Shown here: positions 1 to 7,361 of the stretch, one piece after another
Layout: each line of letters opens with the position of its first letter
Numbering within the stretch: position 1 is the first letter of the stretch
Assembly (NCBI GenBank): GCA_018780025.1
Contig: JADMKH010000211.1
Coordinates: 1 to 9,033 of the forward strand
From: Thiobacillus sp.
GTDB lineage: Bacteria; Pseudomonadota; Gammaproteobacteria; Burkholderiales; Thiobacillaceae
Direction: 5' to 3'
Length of the DNA: 9,033 nucleotides
Program-made: the position numbers and the translations under genes
Notes under the pieces: model-generated
Databases searched by the model: none
Told to the model about the DNA's origin: nothing
Seen by the model: only the letters and a program-made list of their open reading frames with translations

Positions 1-293
1 TCGACCAGTTTGTCCAGCCTGTCAAAGCGCCAGTCGCCGCGAGAAGGTTCCAGATCAACCCACATGACATGGGTGTCCCACAAACGCCAGGCGCCGAAGT
101 GTGCCGCCGGCCAGGCTGTGGTCGTGTCGGCACGATGCATGTGCATACCGAAATAGGTGCGCGGAATGCTCCCGTCAGAGCCAGCCAGCCGGATTTCAGA
201 GGCACTGCTGCCGAGAGGCAATGAAGCAATCAATGCCAGCATGAGAATACGCAGATACCGCATGCACAGCAGGTTATGGATAGCAGATTTCAT
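1..293 (-). CDS. Exported GH39-like glycoside hydrolase (PslG-type), N-terminal part only
   Basis: The first 97 codons are present; the rest lies beyond the left edge. Residues 1-31 form a signal peptide: a short basic start (Lys2, Arg12, Arg15), a hydrophobic stretch at about 16-27 (ILMLALIASLPL), and a likely signal peptidase I site after Ser-Ser-Ala31. The mature start carries FGMHMHRAD (about residues 46-54), then FGAWRLWDTHVMWVDLEP and a GDWRFDRLDKLV segment. This is the pattern of the first beta strand and loop of the TIM barrel in GH39-like hydrolases found in exopolysaccharide clusters, such as PslG. The catalytic glutamates would lie outside the window. The protein probably acts in the periplasm or outside the cell on the polymer made by this operon. 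The start at 293 is chosen for an AGGA ribosome site at 302-305 (8-nt spacing), which overlaps the stop codon of the upstream GT2 gene 10 bp away. Family assignment rests on a short segment. A broader TIM-barrel cellulase-like hydrolase is the alternative. Confidence 0.75.
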   Translation of the reverse strand, partial: MKSAIHNLLCMRYLRILMLALIASLPLGSSASEIRLAGSDGSIPRTYFGMHMHRADTTTAWPAAHFGAWRLWDTHVMWVDLEPSRGDWRFDRLDKLV

Positions 294-303
294 ACGGGTT
301 GTC

Positions 304-1167
304 CTATGAATGTATGTTTTCCCGCACCAGTGCGGTGAGAATCAGCTTGCCATACGGCCACACCCAGATCAGTGGCCATGCCACCCCTCCATGGCGGCGG
401 CACAAGGCATGCCACGAACGGGGCGGAAGCCCCTTGGGAGACATGATTTTTTTCCAGCGCACGCGCAGCGACAGGCGAGGATCATTGAAGCTGCCTTCAA
501 TCGGATGATCAACATTGCAGCGCCCGGCATAACCCGGCATCACCCAAACGGGAATCCCGGCCTTGTTGGCGCGAAAACCATAATCGTTGTCGCCCATGGC
601 ATGCTCGAATACTTCATCCAGCAAGCCAATCCGGTTAAACACCTCTTGCGGCACCAGCACGCAGTTGCCATTCAAGGTGACGGCGGGGCGCGGCTCGTCG
701 CACGGAACGACCTTGCGCATGTTGAGGCGGTTAAACCGCTTGGCGGGAACCGAACCGCCATAACTCAATTCCCCCCGATCATTGTCTGTAGACCCGACAG
801 CAATCCCTGGCTGGCCAGTCTCGACACGCATGCGGGCATCCGTTTCCAGCAGCCGCAGCAATGCGTGGGGATAAAGCAGCGTATCATCGTTCAGCCACAG
901 CACGTAATCCGGTCGCAACGGTAGCGCACGCTGCCAGGCCCGCAACATGCCGCGATTCCAGAACAGGCTGCCATCACCCTGTTCAATCACCACATCGGGA
1001 AACGCGACATGAACGGCCTCGGCCGTGCCGTCCGTGCTGCCGTCGTCCACCAGCACCAGTTTGCGGGAGACGCCTTGCGGAAGATCGCAAGCGAAATACT
1101 GTGCGATGGCCGCCAGGGTTTTTTCGCGCCGGTTGTGACAAGCCATCAGGGCCACAATGGACTTCAT
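304..1167 (-). CDS. Glycosyltransferase family 2 (GT-A fold)
   Basis: 287 aa and cytosolic, with no membrane segment. It most likely transfers a sugar from a nucleotide donor to the growing lipid-linked repeat unit. The GT2 order is clear: IVALMACHNR at the N-terminus (residues 4-13), the nucleotide-binding VLVDDGSTDGT (38-48), GDGSLFWNRGM (about 64-74), the metal-binding LWLNDDT (about 90-96), an acceptor-side NGNCVLVP segment (about 165-172) and GDNDYGFR (about 192-199), where the acidic pair is a candidate catalytic base region. The SLFWNRGM and GDNDYGFR motifs are seen in rhamnosyltransferase-like GT2 proteins, but the sugar cannot be read from sequence. It overlaps the upstream Wzy-like gene by 4 bp (ATGA, 1164-1167), suggesting translational coupling. 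The start is supported by an AGGG about 9 nt upstream. The C-terminus (WPLIWVWPYGKLILTALV) is hydrophobic and may touch the membrane. The family call is firm; donor and acceptor are unknown. Confidence 0.92.
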   Translation of the reverse strand: MKSIVALMACHNRREKTLAAIAQYFACDLPQGVSRKLVLVDDGSTDGTAEAVHVAFPDVVIEQGDGSLFWNRGMLRAWQRALPLRPDYVLWLNDDTLLYPHALLRLLETDARMRVETGQPGIAVGSTDNDRGELSYGGSVPAKRFNRLNMRKVVPCDEPRPAVTLNGNCVLVPQEVFNRIGLLDEVFEHAMGDNDYGFRANKAGIPVWVMPGYAGRCNVDHPIEGSFNDPRLSLRVRWKKIMSPKGLPPRSWHALCRRHGGVAWPLIWVWPYGKLILTALVRENIHS

Positions 1168-2552
1168 GCTGCCACACCCTGCTTTTCAGGCATGCGCCGC
1201 GCAGAGTCCACAGCCGCATCACCCTGGCGGCCATGCTGCAAAATCAGCGCGAGCATCAGTCCGGTGAACAAGCCGTGTGGATAATAGGGCGAGTAGGGAA
1301 TATCAAACAGCAGCAGCGAAAACAGCAGGCCAATCATGGCATAGCCAGTCAGTTCGCCATGCGGCTCACCCGCCAACTTGACCGCCCCCTTTAACAGATA
1401 GACATGCAACGCAACAAAAGCCAGCAAACCGATCAAGCCCACGCGCAAGAGCAACTGAACATAGTAGTTGTGCGGCGCAAAGGCAATTTCTTTGCCTCCA
1501 TACCCTTCGGGCCGCGCAAAACCACTGCCATAAGGGTTCCCGATCACCCAGGCACGTGGCCCTGCTGCTGTCCATTGCTTTAACAGGGCGTCCCACCCTT
1601 CCACCCGCCCCACGAACGTGCCTCCCGTCGTGCTGGTGGCCTTGACCGCCGCCTCGCTCACCGAAGAAGTTGCACCGCTGAATTTTCCGGTGGCGAGCAA
1701 CGGCACCAGCACCAGCGAAGACACTGCGGCGATCACCGCCAGCCGCGCAGCCAGCCGGCCCTGGCTCTGACGCACGATCACCAGCGCCATCAGCGCAGGC
1801 AGGAATGCCGCCACCCACACCGAGCGGTGTTGCAGCACCAGCACCGTCAAACCCAGAAACGGTACCAGGAAGCGCCACCCGGCCAGCACACTGCCCATCG
1901 CCATGGCAAATACCAGCAGGATCAGCGCCTGCCCCAGCATCATGGTCTGCTGCGCATTGATGACGCGTAGCGGCAACCCCGTGACAAATGCATCGTAGTG
2001 CCAGAGCGGATCGACCCAGTCCAGATTGAACGCATCGCTTGCCCAGCGAAACCAGACGATGGCCATGATGCACAGCACGACCGGGAACAGCCAGCCGAAG
2101 AGCCTGGAAATCTGCTGCGGCGACCAGGAAAAACTGGAAAAGTAGAACACTCCCACCATGAAATAAAAGTCGGAGCGAAATTCAACCCCGGCCGTGCTGC
2201 CGTGCTGCACCAGCCCGAGGGCAAACGACAGGCTCATCATTCCGGTGAGCACCCACAAGGGCCAGGGCAGGCGTTTCATCGCCCCTGGCCGGGTCAGGCG
2301 CAGCAGCGCCACCAGTGCCATGGGCACAAACAACAAATCCTGCGGATACACGGATATCCCCAGTTTGAAGCCAAACAGATGAACGAAGAATGTTTCCAGC
2401 AGAAACAGCAGCAGGATGGCGACCCCGCCCACCAACGGGCTGAAATACATGCCCGTCACCAGCAGAATCAGACCCATCGCAAACAGAAAAGCGACCACAA
2501 ACGGCAGCGCGGTGAATGTCCAGCCCAGCAGGGTATAAAGCAATTCAAGCAT
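1164..2552 (-). CDS. Wzy-like O-antigen/exopolysaccharide polymerase (O-antigen ligase family)
   Basis: 462 aa from the chosen start, with about 11-12 hydrophobic segments (for example residues 12-32, 42-58, 97-114, 151-168, 203-220, 227-240, 246-260, 269-287, 364-384, 402-416, 425-438). The longest hydrophilic loop, about 288-360, precedes APHNYYVQLLLRVGLIG (359-375). A large periplasmic loop followed by a conserved His-Asn and a glycine-rich helix is the hallmark of the Wzy_C / O-antigen ligase family. QHRSVWVAAF (241-250) matches the Arg-x-x-Trp helix motif of the same family. The predicted role is joining flipped repeat units in the periplasm. The family also includes WaaL ligases; the presence of Wzx and several glycosyltransferases favours polymerase. 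An in-frame ATG exists at 2651, but it would overlap the upstream gene by 107 bp and add a hydrophilic leader. The ATG at 2552 has a GGAGAGG site at 2556-2562, overlaps the upstream stop by only 8 bp, and begins directly before the first hydrophobic segment. It ends in a 4-bp overlap with the GT2 gene. Confidence 0.88.
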   Translation of the reverse strand: MLELLYTLLGWTFTALPFVVAFLFAMGLILLVTGMYFSPLVGGVAILLLFLLETFFVHLFGFKLGISVYPQDLLFVPMALVALLRLTRPGAMKRLPWPLWVLTGMMSLSFALGLVQHGSTAGVEFRSDFYFMVGVFYFSSFSWSPQQISRLFGWLFPVVLCIMAIVWFRWASDAFNLDWVDPLWHYDAFVTGLPLRVINAQQTMMLGQALILLVFAMAMGSVLAGWRFLVPFLGLTVLVLQHRSVWVAAFLPALMALVIVRQSQGRLAARLAVIAAVSSLVLVPLLATGKFSGATSSVSEAAVKATSTTGGTFVGRVEGWDALLKQWTAAGPRAWVIGNPYGSGFARPEGYGGKEIAFAPHNYYVQLLLRVGLIGLLAFVALHVYLLKGAVKLAGEPHGELTGYAMIGLLFSLLLFDIPYSPYYPHGLFTGLMLALILQHGRQGDAAVDSARRMPEKQGVAA

Positions 2553-3693
2553 GGGCCTCTCCACGGGACGAGCGGGCCGCCAGCGTGCCCTCTCGATAAA
2601 GAGCCAGATATTCGTGTGTCCCACGCTCCATGCCGAAGCGCTGCCGTGCAATGGCGGGGTAGCGCTGCTGAATGTCGCGTTTGTACGTATCAGGCAGATG
2701 CATCAGGGTTTGCAGGCCAGCAGCCACTTCCCCCGCGCCGGTGCCGGTGTAAACCAGATGCGGGAAATCGGCACGGAAATCGCGCAGCCCGGCCACGTCG
2801 CTGAACAAGGCAGGGAGGCCGGTGGCCAGCGCCTCGATGGCTGCAATGCCAAAGCCCTCATAAATTGAGGGCATGACATACGCATCCGCCGCCTGCAACA
2901 GCGGCAATACGTCATCGACCCCGCCCAGAAACCGGATCCAATCCGCAACGCCCAACTGCCGGGCGAGTTCGCGCTCGGGTTCGCCGGCTTCTTCTATGCC
3001 GGCATGGAGATAAACCGGACGCTGTTCGGCAGGCAGCATGGCCATGGCCTGAATGATCGCGGTGTGATTTTTGACCTGCGAGCAGTTGCCGATGCTCGCT
3101 ATGACGAATTCATTTTCAGCCAGCCCGAAGCCGGCACGCGCCGCCAGGCGCGCCTCGGGAGATGTCGCGGTAAAGCGCTTGCTGTCGTACCAGTTCCAGA
3201 CCAGGGTAGTGGGCAACCGGTAATGGCGCAGTTCGGTATCGCGCACCGACGCGCTGATGGATACGTGCCGCACCCCGAGCCAGTGCAGCAGGCGACGCTG
3301 TATCCCGCGCCGCTGCCGCAAATTGCCCGAGAACGCAAAGGTGTTGTGAATGGTGCGCAGCACAACGGGCGGACGCACGGAGCGCGCAATCAGCCCGTAC
3401 CAGAAGTTGGCCGCCTCGACATGCAGGTGAATGACGTCGTACTGCCCAGCCCGCATCAGGCGCCGCACTTTGAAGAAAAACCCCGGCGAGCGCGAGAACG
3501 GAATGTGGTGCAAACGATAGCCTGCGGCCTCGAAGCGTTTGGCATGCGGCCCGGTGGAGGCCCCGGTGGACAGCACCTCCAGCATGAGGCCTTCGGCCTG
3601 AAACAGCGGCGCGGCGGCGACCAGCATGGTTTCCGCGCCGGATGGCTTCAGTTCGCCGAGCACATGCAGCACACGCAAAGGCTTGCCGTTCAT
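2545..3693 (-). CDS. Glycosyltransferase family 4 (GT-B fold), second of two
   Basis: 382 aa, the usual GT4 length. The N-terminal Rossmann domain starts LRVLHVLGELKPSGAE (residues 6-21), including the GGAE-like loop of the family (here SGAE). DVIHLHVEA (86-94) and LRTIHNTF (112-119) follow. The C-terminal domain holds IGNCSQVKNH (201-210), the sugar-nucleotide phosphate-binding region, and the GT4 signature EGFGIAAIE (Glu279 and Glu287, an E-x7-E motif), then ATGLPALFSDVAGL. Members are retaining cytoplasmic transferases using NDP-sugars; the linkage cannot be told here. The phosphate-binding loop has Asn203 where many relatives carry Arg (GRL...KN), while Lys208 is kept. The start at 3693 overlaps the upstream GT4 stop by 4 bp (ATGA) and follows a strong GGAGG at 3698-3702 with 4-nt spacing. 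The protein is not a recent duplicate of the neighbouring GT4: the two differ through most of their length. Confidence 0.93.
   Translation of the reverse strand: MNGKPLRVLHVLGELKPSGAETMLVAAAPLFQAEGLMLEVLSTGASTGPHAKRFEAAGYRLHHIPFSRSPGFFFKVRRLMRAGQYDVIHLHVEAANFWYGLIARSVRPPVVLRTIHNTFAFSGNLRQRRGIQRRLLHWLGVRHVSISASVRDTELRHYRLPTTLVWNWYDSKRFTATSPEARLAARAGFGLAENEFVIASIGNCSQVKNHTAIIQAMAMLPAEQRPVYLHAGIEEAGEPERELARQLGVADWIRFLGGVDDVLPLLQAADAYVMPSIYEGFGIAAIEALATGLPALFSDVAGLRDFRADFPHLVYTGTGAGEVAAGLQTLMHLPDTYKRDIQQRYPAIARQRFGMERGTHEYLALYREGTLAARSSRGEAHA
2556..2562 (-). promoter_or_regulatory. Ribosome binding site that decides the Wzy-like start
   Basis: On the minus strand GGAGAGG lies 3 nt before the ATG at 2552, inside the last codons of the upstream GT4 gene. 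The longer in-frame start at 2651 is therefore not needed. The placement, with stop and start overlapping by 8 bp, suits reinitiation by ribosomes finishing the GT4 gene. Confidence 0.7.
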
Positions 3694-4883
3694 CGTTCCT
3701 CCGCAAGCTGGTTGTAGACGGCTTGCCAGGCATCTGCCACGGCGGTGATACGGAAACGTTGCCGCACCAATGCCAGACCCCGTTCGGCATAGTCCTGACG
3801 CAATGCCGGATCGGCAGCAAATTCCAGCATGGCTTGCGCGACCGCCTCAGGCGAGCGCACATCGACCAGCTTGCCCGCCCAGCCATGATCCAGCGTCCAC
3901 GGTACACCGCCACTGGATTCACCGCCGATGACCGGGATGCCACGCGCCATCGCCTCAATCAACGCCATGGGTTGCGCTTCTACCAGAGATGGATGCACCA
4001 GCACATCCACTTCCGCCTTCAAACGCGCCATGAGGGTGTCATAAGGCAACTGCCCGACGAACTCTATGCCCTGCCCATAGCCACATGATCGTGTCCATTG
4101 TTCAGCCTGCCCATCCGGCTCGTGCCCCGCCCCGAACATCAAAAGCCGAGCGTCTGGATGATGTTTGCGTAGTGCATCAAACGCCTCGATCGCTACTTGA
4201 CCGTTCTTGTATCCCCCCCACCCCACCAAAATCGTGGCAAAGGCGATGGGATGGTCTTCCGAATGCCGTGCGCTCAGCTCAGAAAAAACGTGCTCTGGCA
4301 AGCCGTTTGAAATAACTTCTTCCGTTCCCCTGTAACGCATGAACTGTCGCAGATGCTTCGCCACATAAGGGGAAACCGAGACAATCCGGCGGGCACGGCT
4401 GGTGACGCGATAGGCCATCAAAGTGCGCACCATGCGATAGGGTATGAAATTATGGCGAAGGATATTGATCGGTGCGTCGTGCGCCGTGATTACATGCGGA
4501 ATCCCGCTGAGCTGGACGGGCATCGCATATTCATACGTCCACTGCGCATGAATGAGGTCCGGTTTCTCGCGCGCGATGGCGCGTTGCAGATAGTCGCGCT
4601 CCACCCTGAAGAAATTACGCGCCGGCCGCGCGCCTTTGGGGCCCAGGCACACGCGCAGATTGTCGCCTTGCAACACGATTTCATCCTTGACCGCCGCATC
4701 GCAACTGAACACCACCAGTTTCTGCCCGCGCTTGATGAGCTCACGGCACAGCAGGTTCACCGGTGTGCCGCCCTGCCCTTTGGGCAAATCGTCGCGCCAC
4801 TGCGCGGGATCGATGTATTCGCGAAAATCCGCCACGTTGATGGGGCCAGTCATGCCCAGTGTGTAACTCATCTTGCTACCCAT
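3690..4883 (-). CDS. Glycosyltransferase family 4 (GT-B fold), first of two
   Basis: 397 aa. The glycine-rich acceptor loop is GQGGTPVNLLCRELIKRGQ (about 36-54). PDLIHAQWTYEYAMP (108-122) and HVITAHDAPINILR (130-143) are the central N-domain strands, with His135-Asp136 in the position of the conserved H-D/H-N pair. ISNGLPEHVF (191-200) marks the domain linker. The C-domain has VGWGGYKNGQVAIEAF (220-235) and the signature EAQPMALIE (Glu302, Glu310), followed by ARGIPVIGGESSGGVP. A cytoplasmic sugar transfer in repeat-unit assembly is inferred. The phosphate loop lacks the usual Arg (Gly-Trp-Gly-Gly there) but keeps Lys226. It lies 15 bp after the GT-C gene. The start is uncertain: ATG at 4883 has only a weak GAGCGG about 11 nt upstream, and ATGs at 4871 (MSYTLG) and 4853 (MTGPIN) are in frame. 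The shortest core that must be kept begins before residue 36. Confidence 0.92.
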   Translation of the reverse strand: MGSKMSYTLGMTGPINVADFREYIDPAQWRDDLPKGQGGTPVNLLCRELIKRGQKLVVFSCDAAVKDEIVLQGDNLRVCLGPKGARPARNFFRVERDYLQRAIAREKPDLIHAQWTYEYAMPVQLSGIPHVITAHDAPINILRHNFIPYRMVRTLMAYRVTSRARRIVSVSPYVAKHLRQFMRYRGTEEVISNGLPEHVFSELSARHSEDHPIAFATILVGWGGYKNGQVAIEAFDALRKHHPDARLLMFGAGHEPDGQAEQWTRSCGYGQGIEFVGQLPYDTLMARLKAEVDVLVHPSLVEAQPMALIEAMARGIPVIGGESSGGVPWTLDHGWAGKLVDVRSPEAVAQAMLEFAADPALRQDYAERGLALVRQRFRITAVADAWQAVYNQLAEER

Positions 4884-4898
4884 GTTGGTTGGGGCCGC

Positions 4899-6197
4899 TC
4901 AGTCATGCGGAGAATTCCGGATTGTGCCTGCCGACTGTTGCAGCGATTGTTGCAAGCGACGCCAGAACCAGACCAGCAGGATGAAATTGACGATCCCCGC
5001 AAAGGCGATCAAGCCTGTCACAGGCTGAAGGTTGTTGGTAAACCCAAATAATGCCAGCCAGTCTGGCACCGGATAATCGGGCATGCGAGGCCACAGAAAA
5101 GAAAGATAGGTCACGATGGAATTGAACTGCATCATCACGGCGGCAGGCCAGTAAGCGGGGCGCCAGGCCGCAAGGACAATCGTGAAAACGTCGGCCGCAA
5201 AGAAATAACGGTTGTGCATGTGGGGCAGGAACTGCGGCAGGATCAAGACAGAAACCAGCGCGGCTATCAGTAAAGCTTCATCTTCAAGCTTCCCACGTGA
5301 GAACCTCCAGGCAAACAACAGGCCAATCACAGCCGTGAACAGTATTGCGGCTTTGGCAATGAGCGGGACGCCTTCCGGCCACCAGCCCAGATGAGTAAAG
5401 AAATAATGCGGGAAAAACAGGAGGTTGGCCACGCCGTAAGTCAACCCGGATTGCGTGCCTGCCTGGGTGAGGTAAATCGAGGCGACTTCAACGAGCGAGC
5501 GTCCTGCCAGCACGGCAGGCAACGCGACCGCGATATAGACCAGCGGCGGCAAGATCGCCAGCCACCAGCGGATGCGCCCGCGCAGCATCATCATCAGGAT
5601 AAAAGGCCCCAGCCAGGCCGCCTGAAGCTTGATCGACAGCGCCATGCCAAAGCAGACCATCGCCCAGAAATCCTTTTTGATCAGCAGCAGATAGACGGCC
5701 GCCAGCAGGAACGTGGTGTAAACGATGTCCGATTGACCCCAATAGGCGCCATTCAGAAAAACCGTGGGCGCAAACAACATGGCGGCGAAGGCGGCTACAG
5801 GCTGCCAGCCGTTTCCCCAGCGCAATCGGGCAATGGCAAGGACCAGTCCCGCAGCCACAAAATCAAAAAGGATGGAAACCGATTTGATGACGGTTTTTCC
5901 ATCCGTTCCTGCGGGCAACATGGCATCCGCCAGTCCAATGGCGTAGCTGTATATCGGGGTGTAGCCATATTGCGAATAAGGATGAGAAACCGCGGTCCAG
6001 AATCCGTTAATGCGCATGTCCTCCAGCCAAAGCAGGAAGTGATCGATCAAGTCGAGATTGGTACGATCCAGTACCAGCATGCGCAAGGCCAACGCCGTCC
6101 CGATAATCAGAATCAATGCCAGCAGTTGTGTGCCTTGAGCTTTGCCGATATCTGCCGGAGCCGGGCTGGCGCCGCGTTCGGATATCTGCGTGTTCAT
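4899..6197 (-). CDS. GT-C membrane glycosyltransferase (polyprenyl-phosphate-sugar dependent, GT87/GT39-like)
   Basis: 432 aa with a polar N-terminus (1-22) followed by 11-13 hydrophobic helices (for example 24-43, 104-122, 132-149, 159-172, 177-202, 212-230, 278-297, 307-323, 332-345, 350-368, 392-412). After the first helix comes an acidic loop, LDRTNLDLIDHF (43-54). GT-C enzymes place their catalytic Asp in this first extracytoplasmic loop, so Asp49 or Asp52 is the candidate. GAYWGQSDIVYTTFLL (150-165) and LPHMHNRYFF (324-333) are patterns recurrent in bacterial GT-C mannosyl/glucosyltransferases. Such enzymes take sugar from a polyprenyl-phosphate carrier on the outer face of the inner membrane. 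Here it may add a branch or decorate the repeat unit after flipping; this is inference. The start at 6197 overlaps the upstream GT11-like stop by 4 bp (ATGA). No strong ribosome site is visible, consistent with coupled translation. Exact CAZy family is not resolved by eye. Confidence 0.82.
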   Translation of the reverse strand: MNTQISERGASPAPADIGKAQGTQLLALILIIGTALALRMLVLDRTNLDLIDHFLLWLEDMRINGFWTAVSHPYSQYGYTPIYSYAIGLADAMLPAGTDGKTVIKSVSILFDFVAAGLVLAIARLRWGNGWQPVAAFAAMLFAPTVFLNGAYWGQSDIVYTTFLLAAVYLLLIKKDFWAMVCFGMALSIKLQAAWLGPFILMMMLRGRIRWWLAILPPLVYIAVALPAVLAGRSLVEVASIYLTQAGTQSGLTYGVANLLFFPHYFFTHLGWWPEGVPLIAKAAILFTAVIGLLFAWRFSRGKLEDEALLIAALVSVLILPQFLPHMHNRYFFAADVFTIVLAAWRPAYWPAAVMMQFNSIVTYLSFLWPRMPDYPVPDWLALFGFTNNLQPVTGLIAFAGIVNFILLVWFWRRLQQSLQQSAGTIRNSPHD

Positions 6198-7357
6198 GTT
6201 GACGAACCTGTCTTGAGTGTTTGCAATCCGGGGCTTTTCGCGCCGGGGTATTCCGGAGAAAAGGGCCGTGTCTCTGTTTTCTCAAAGCTTGCGGAGACCG
6301 GAACTGCGCCGTAACACACCAGATCGAACTCGGGTCGCGCCGATCGGTGGCGCGCTGCGATCCGGTCGAAAAGCGATTCCGGCAACGCGCCGTCGCGCCT
6401 TACAGGCACGCCACGTGCGTGCAGGAAGCGGGCTTCGGGGTCGTCGCAGCAATCCATGGCTCTGCGCGTGTAACCCGCCGGATTCAACTGCCCCGGCTCA
6501 TGCCCCCAAATCGAGTAATAGCCCTCGATTTGCTGCAAATTGGGCTCGAACCAGAGATAGGGCGCATCGGACAGGAAGGCCGCCCAGGCGCTGTAGGAAG
6601 AAACCGAGCACACCAGCAAGTCCGTATTGGCCAGGGCCAGCAAATCGGAAATATCCGAGTTGGGGATGTCCAGAGTGGTGATCGCTTTGCAGCTATCAAG
6701 CAGCGGGGCGAGTTGCTGTGGCGTGCCATCGGAAACGATAAGGAATTGAACCGCATCGCCAAGTCGCTCAACGATGGAGCGGGCGATATTGGTATACCAG
6801 TCGATTGGCAAGGAGACATTGAACTGTCCCTGGCAGGTCTGCATCTTCGGCGCGGCGTGGAAATCGCCCAGGCGCACATGCATGCCGACGGTGGTGCGGG
6901 CCGGATCAAGCCGGGACTGGATGGTTGCCAGATTCTCTGCGGCATGATTGCTGAGATAAAGCCGTGAGAAAACGAAATCGCGCGCTTCAATAACGTGCCT
7001 GTAGCCGCCCCACATCCCTTGGGTTGTCATCACCCAGGCAGATCGCTCGCCCAAGCGGTGCCGCTCGGCGAAGTGACGAATCGCTACCGAAAGGGGTGCC
7101 CCGCCATGTTCCAGAAAATCCGCCTCGGTAAATTCGAAACGCGGTAAAACACGCTCCAGCAAGCGATGACCCAGCCAGTCCAGGCGGGGAGTATCGAAAT
7201 AATGCCGATACCGTCTGGGATTCAGGCCGAATGCCGGGGCCAGTGTGCGCGCGCCCAACACGTGTCCTGCCACTGCGGCGCGCGCCCACGGTATCAGCTC
7301 ATTTCCCAAACCGGCGCCGCGTCCACGCACACGCGGCAAACAAAATCGGGCATTCAT
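6194..7357 (-). CDS. Divergent GT11-like (fucosyltransferase-related) glycosyltransferase
   Basis: 387 aa, soluble. An N-terminal GLGNELIPWARA (16-27) matches the glycine-asparagine loop that opens GT11 proteins. VGMHVRLGDF (157-166) corresponds to motif I of the alpha-1,2/1,6-fucosyltransferase superfamily, normally H-x-R-R-G-D, which binds the GDP moiety; His160, Arg162, Gly164 and Asp165 are kept and the second Arg is Leu163. LPIDWYTNIARSI (183-195), FLIVSDG (205-211) and LANTDLLVCSVSSYSAWAAFL (242-262) follow in the GT11 order, the last being the SS-x-S-x-W-A-A acceptor/donor segment. The likely donor is GDP-fucose or another GDP-sugar, inferred only from family. GT11 proteins are usually around 290-300 aa; this one runs further, ending in a polar Ser/Thr/Pro/Lys-rich tail (about 352-387) of unknown role. 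The start at 7357 has GAAAGG at 7366-7371 with 8-nt spacing and lies 4 bp after the flippase stop. A related fold without fucosyl specificity is possible. Confidence 0.72.
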   Translation of the reverse strand: MNARFCLPRVRGRGAGLGNELIPWARAAVAGHVLGARTLAPAFGLNPRRYRHYFDTPRLDWLGHRLLERVLPRFEFTEADFLEHGGAPLSVAIRHFAERHRLGERSAWVMTTQGMWGGYRHVIEARDFVFSRLYLSNHAAENLATIQSRLDPARTTVGMHVRLGDFHAAPKMQTCQGQFNVSLPIDWYTNIARSIVERLGDAVQFLIVSDGTPQQLAPLLDSCKAITTLDIPNSDISDLLALANTDLLVCSVSSYSAWAAFLSDAPYLWFEPNLQQIEGYYSIWGHEPGQLNPAGYTRRAMDCCDDPEARFLHARGVPVRRDGALPESLFDRIAARHRSARPEFDLVCYGAVPVSASFEKTETRPFSPEYPGAKSPGLQTLKTGSST

Positions 7358-7361
7358 CGCT

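Noticed and set aside
310..924. 204-codon plus-strand frame opposite the GT2 gene
   Set aside because: Shadow of a gene with complete GT2 motifs; no recognisable domain.
2553..2651. 33-residue N-terminal extension of the Wzy-like protein
   Set aside because: It lies wholly inside the upstream GT4 gene, is hydrophilic and Arg/Trp-rich, and a strong ribosome site supports the start at 2552.
1998..2804. 268-codon open frame on the plus strand across the Wzy-like and GT4 genes
   Set aside because: Very rich in Gln, His, Arg and Lys with no motif, and it spans the junction of two well-supported minus-strand genes.
3116..3958. 280-codon minus-strand frame across the junction of the two GT4 genes
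   Set aside because: It is the alternate frame of both genes, with Arg/Ala/Cys-rich composition and no family signature; both GT4 frames carry intact motifs.
5391..6314. 307-codon open frame on the plus strand opposite the GT-C gene
   Set aside because: Antisense shadow in GC-rich coding DNA: composition is rich in Arg, Gln, His and Pro with no domain pattern, and the minus frame has clear membrane helices and GT-C motifs.
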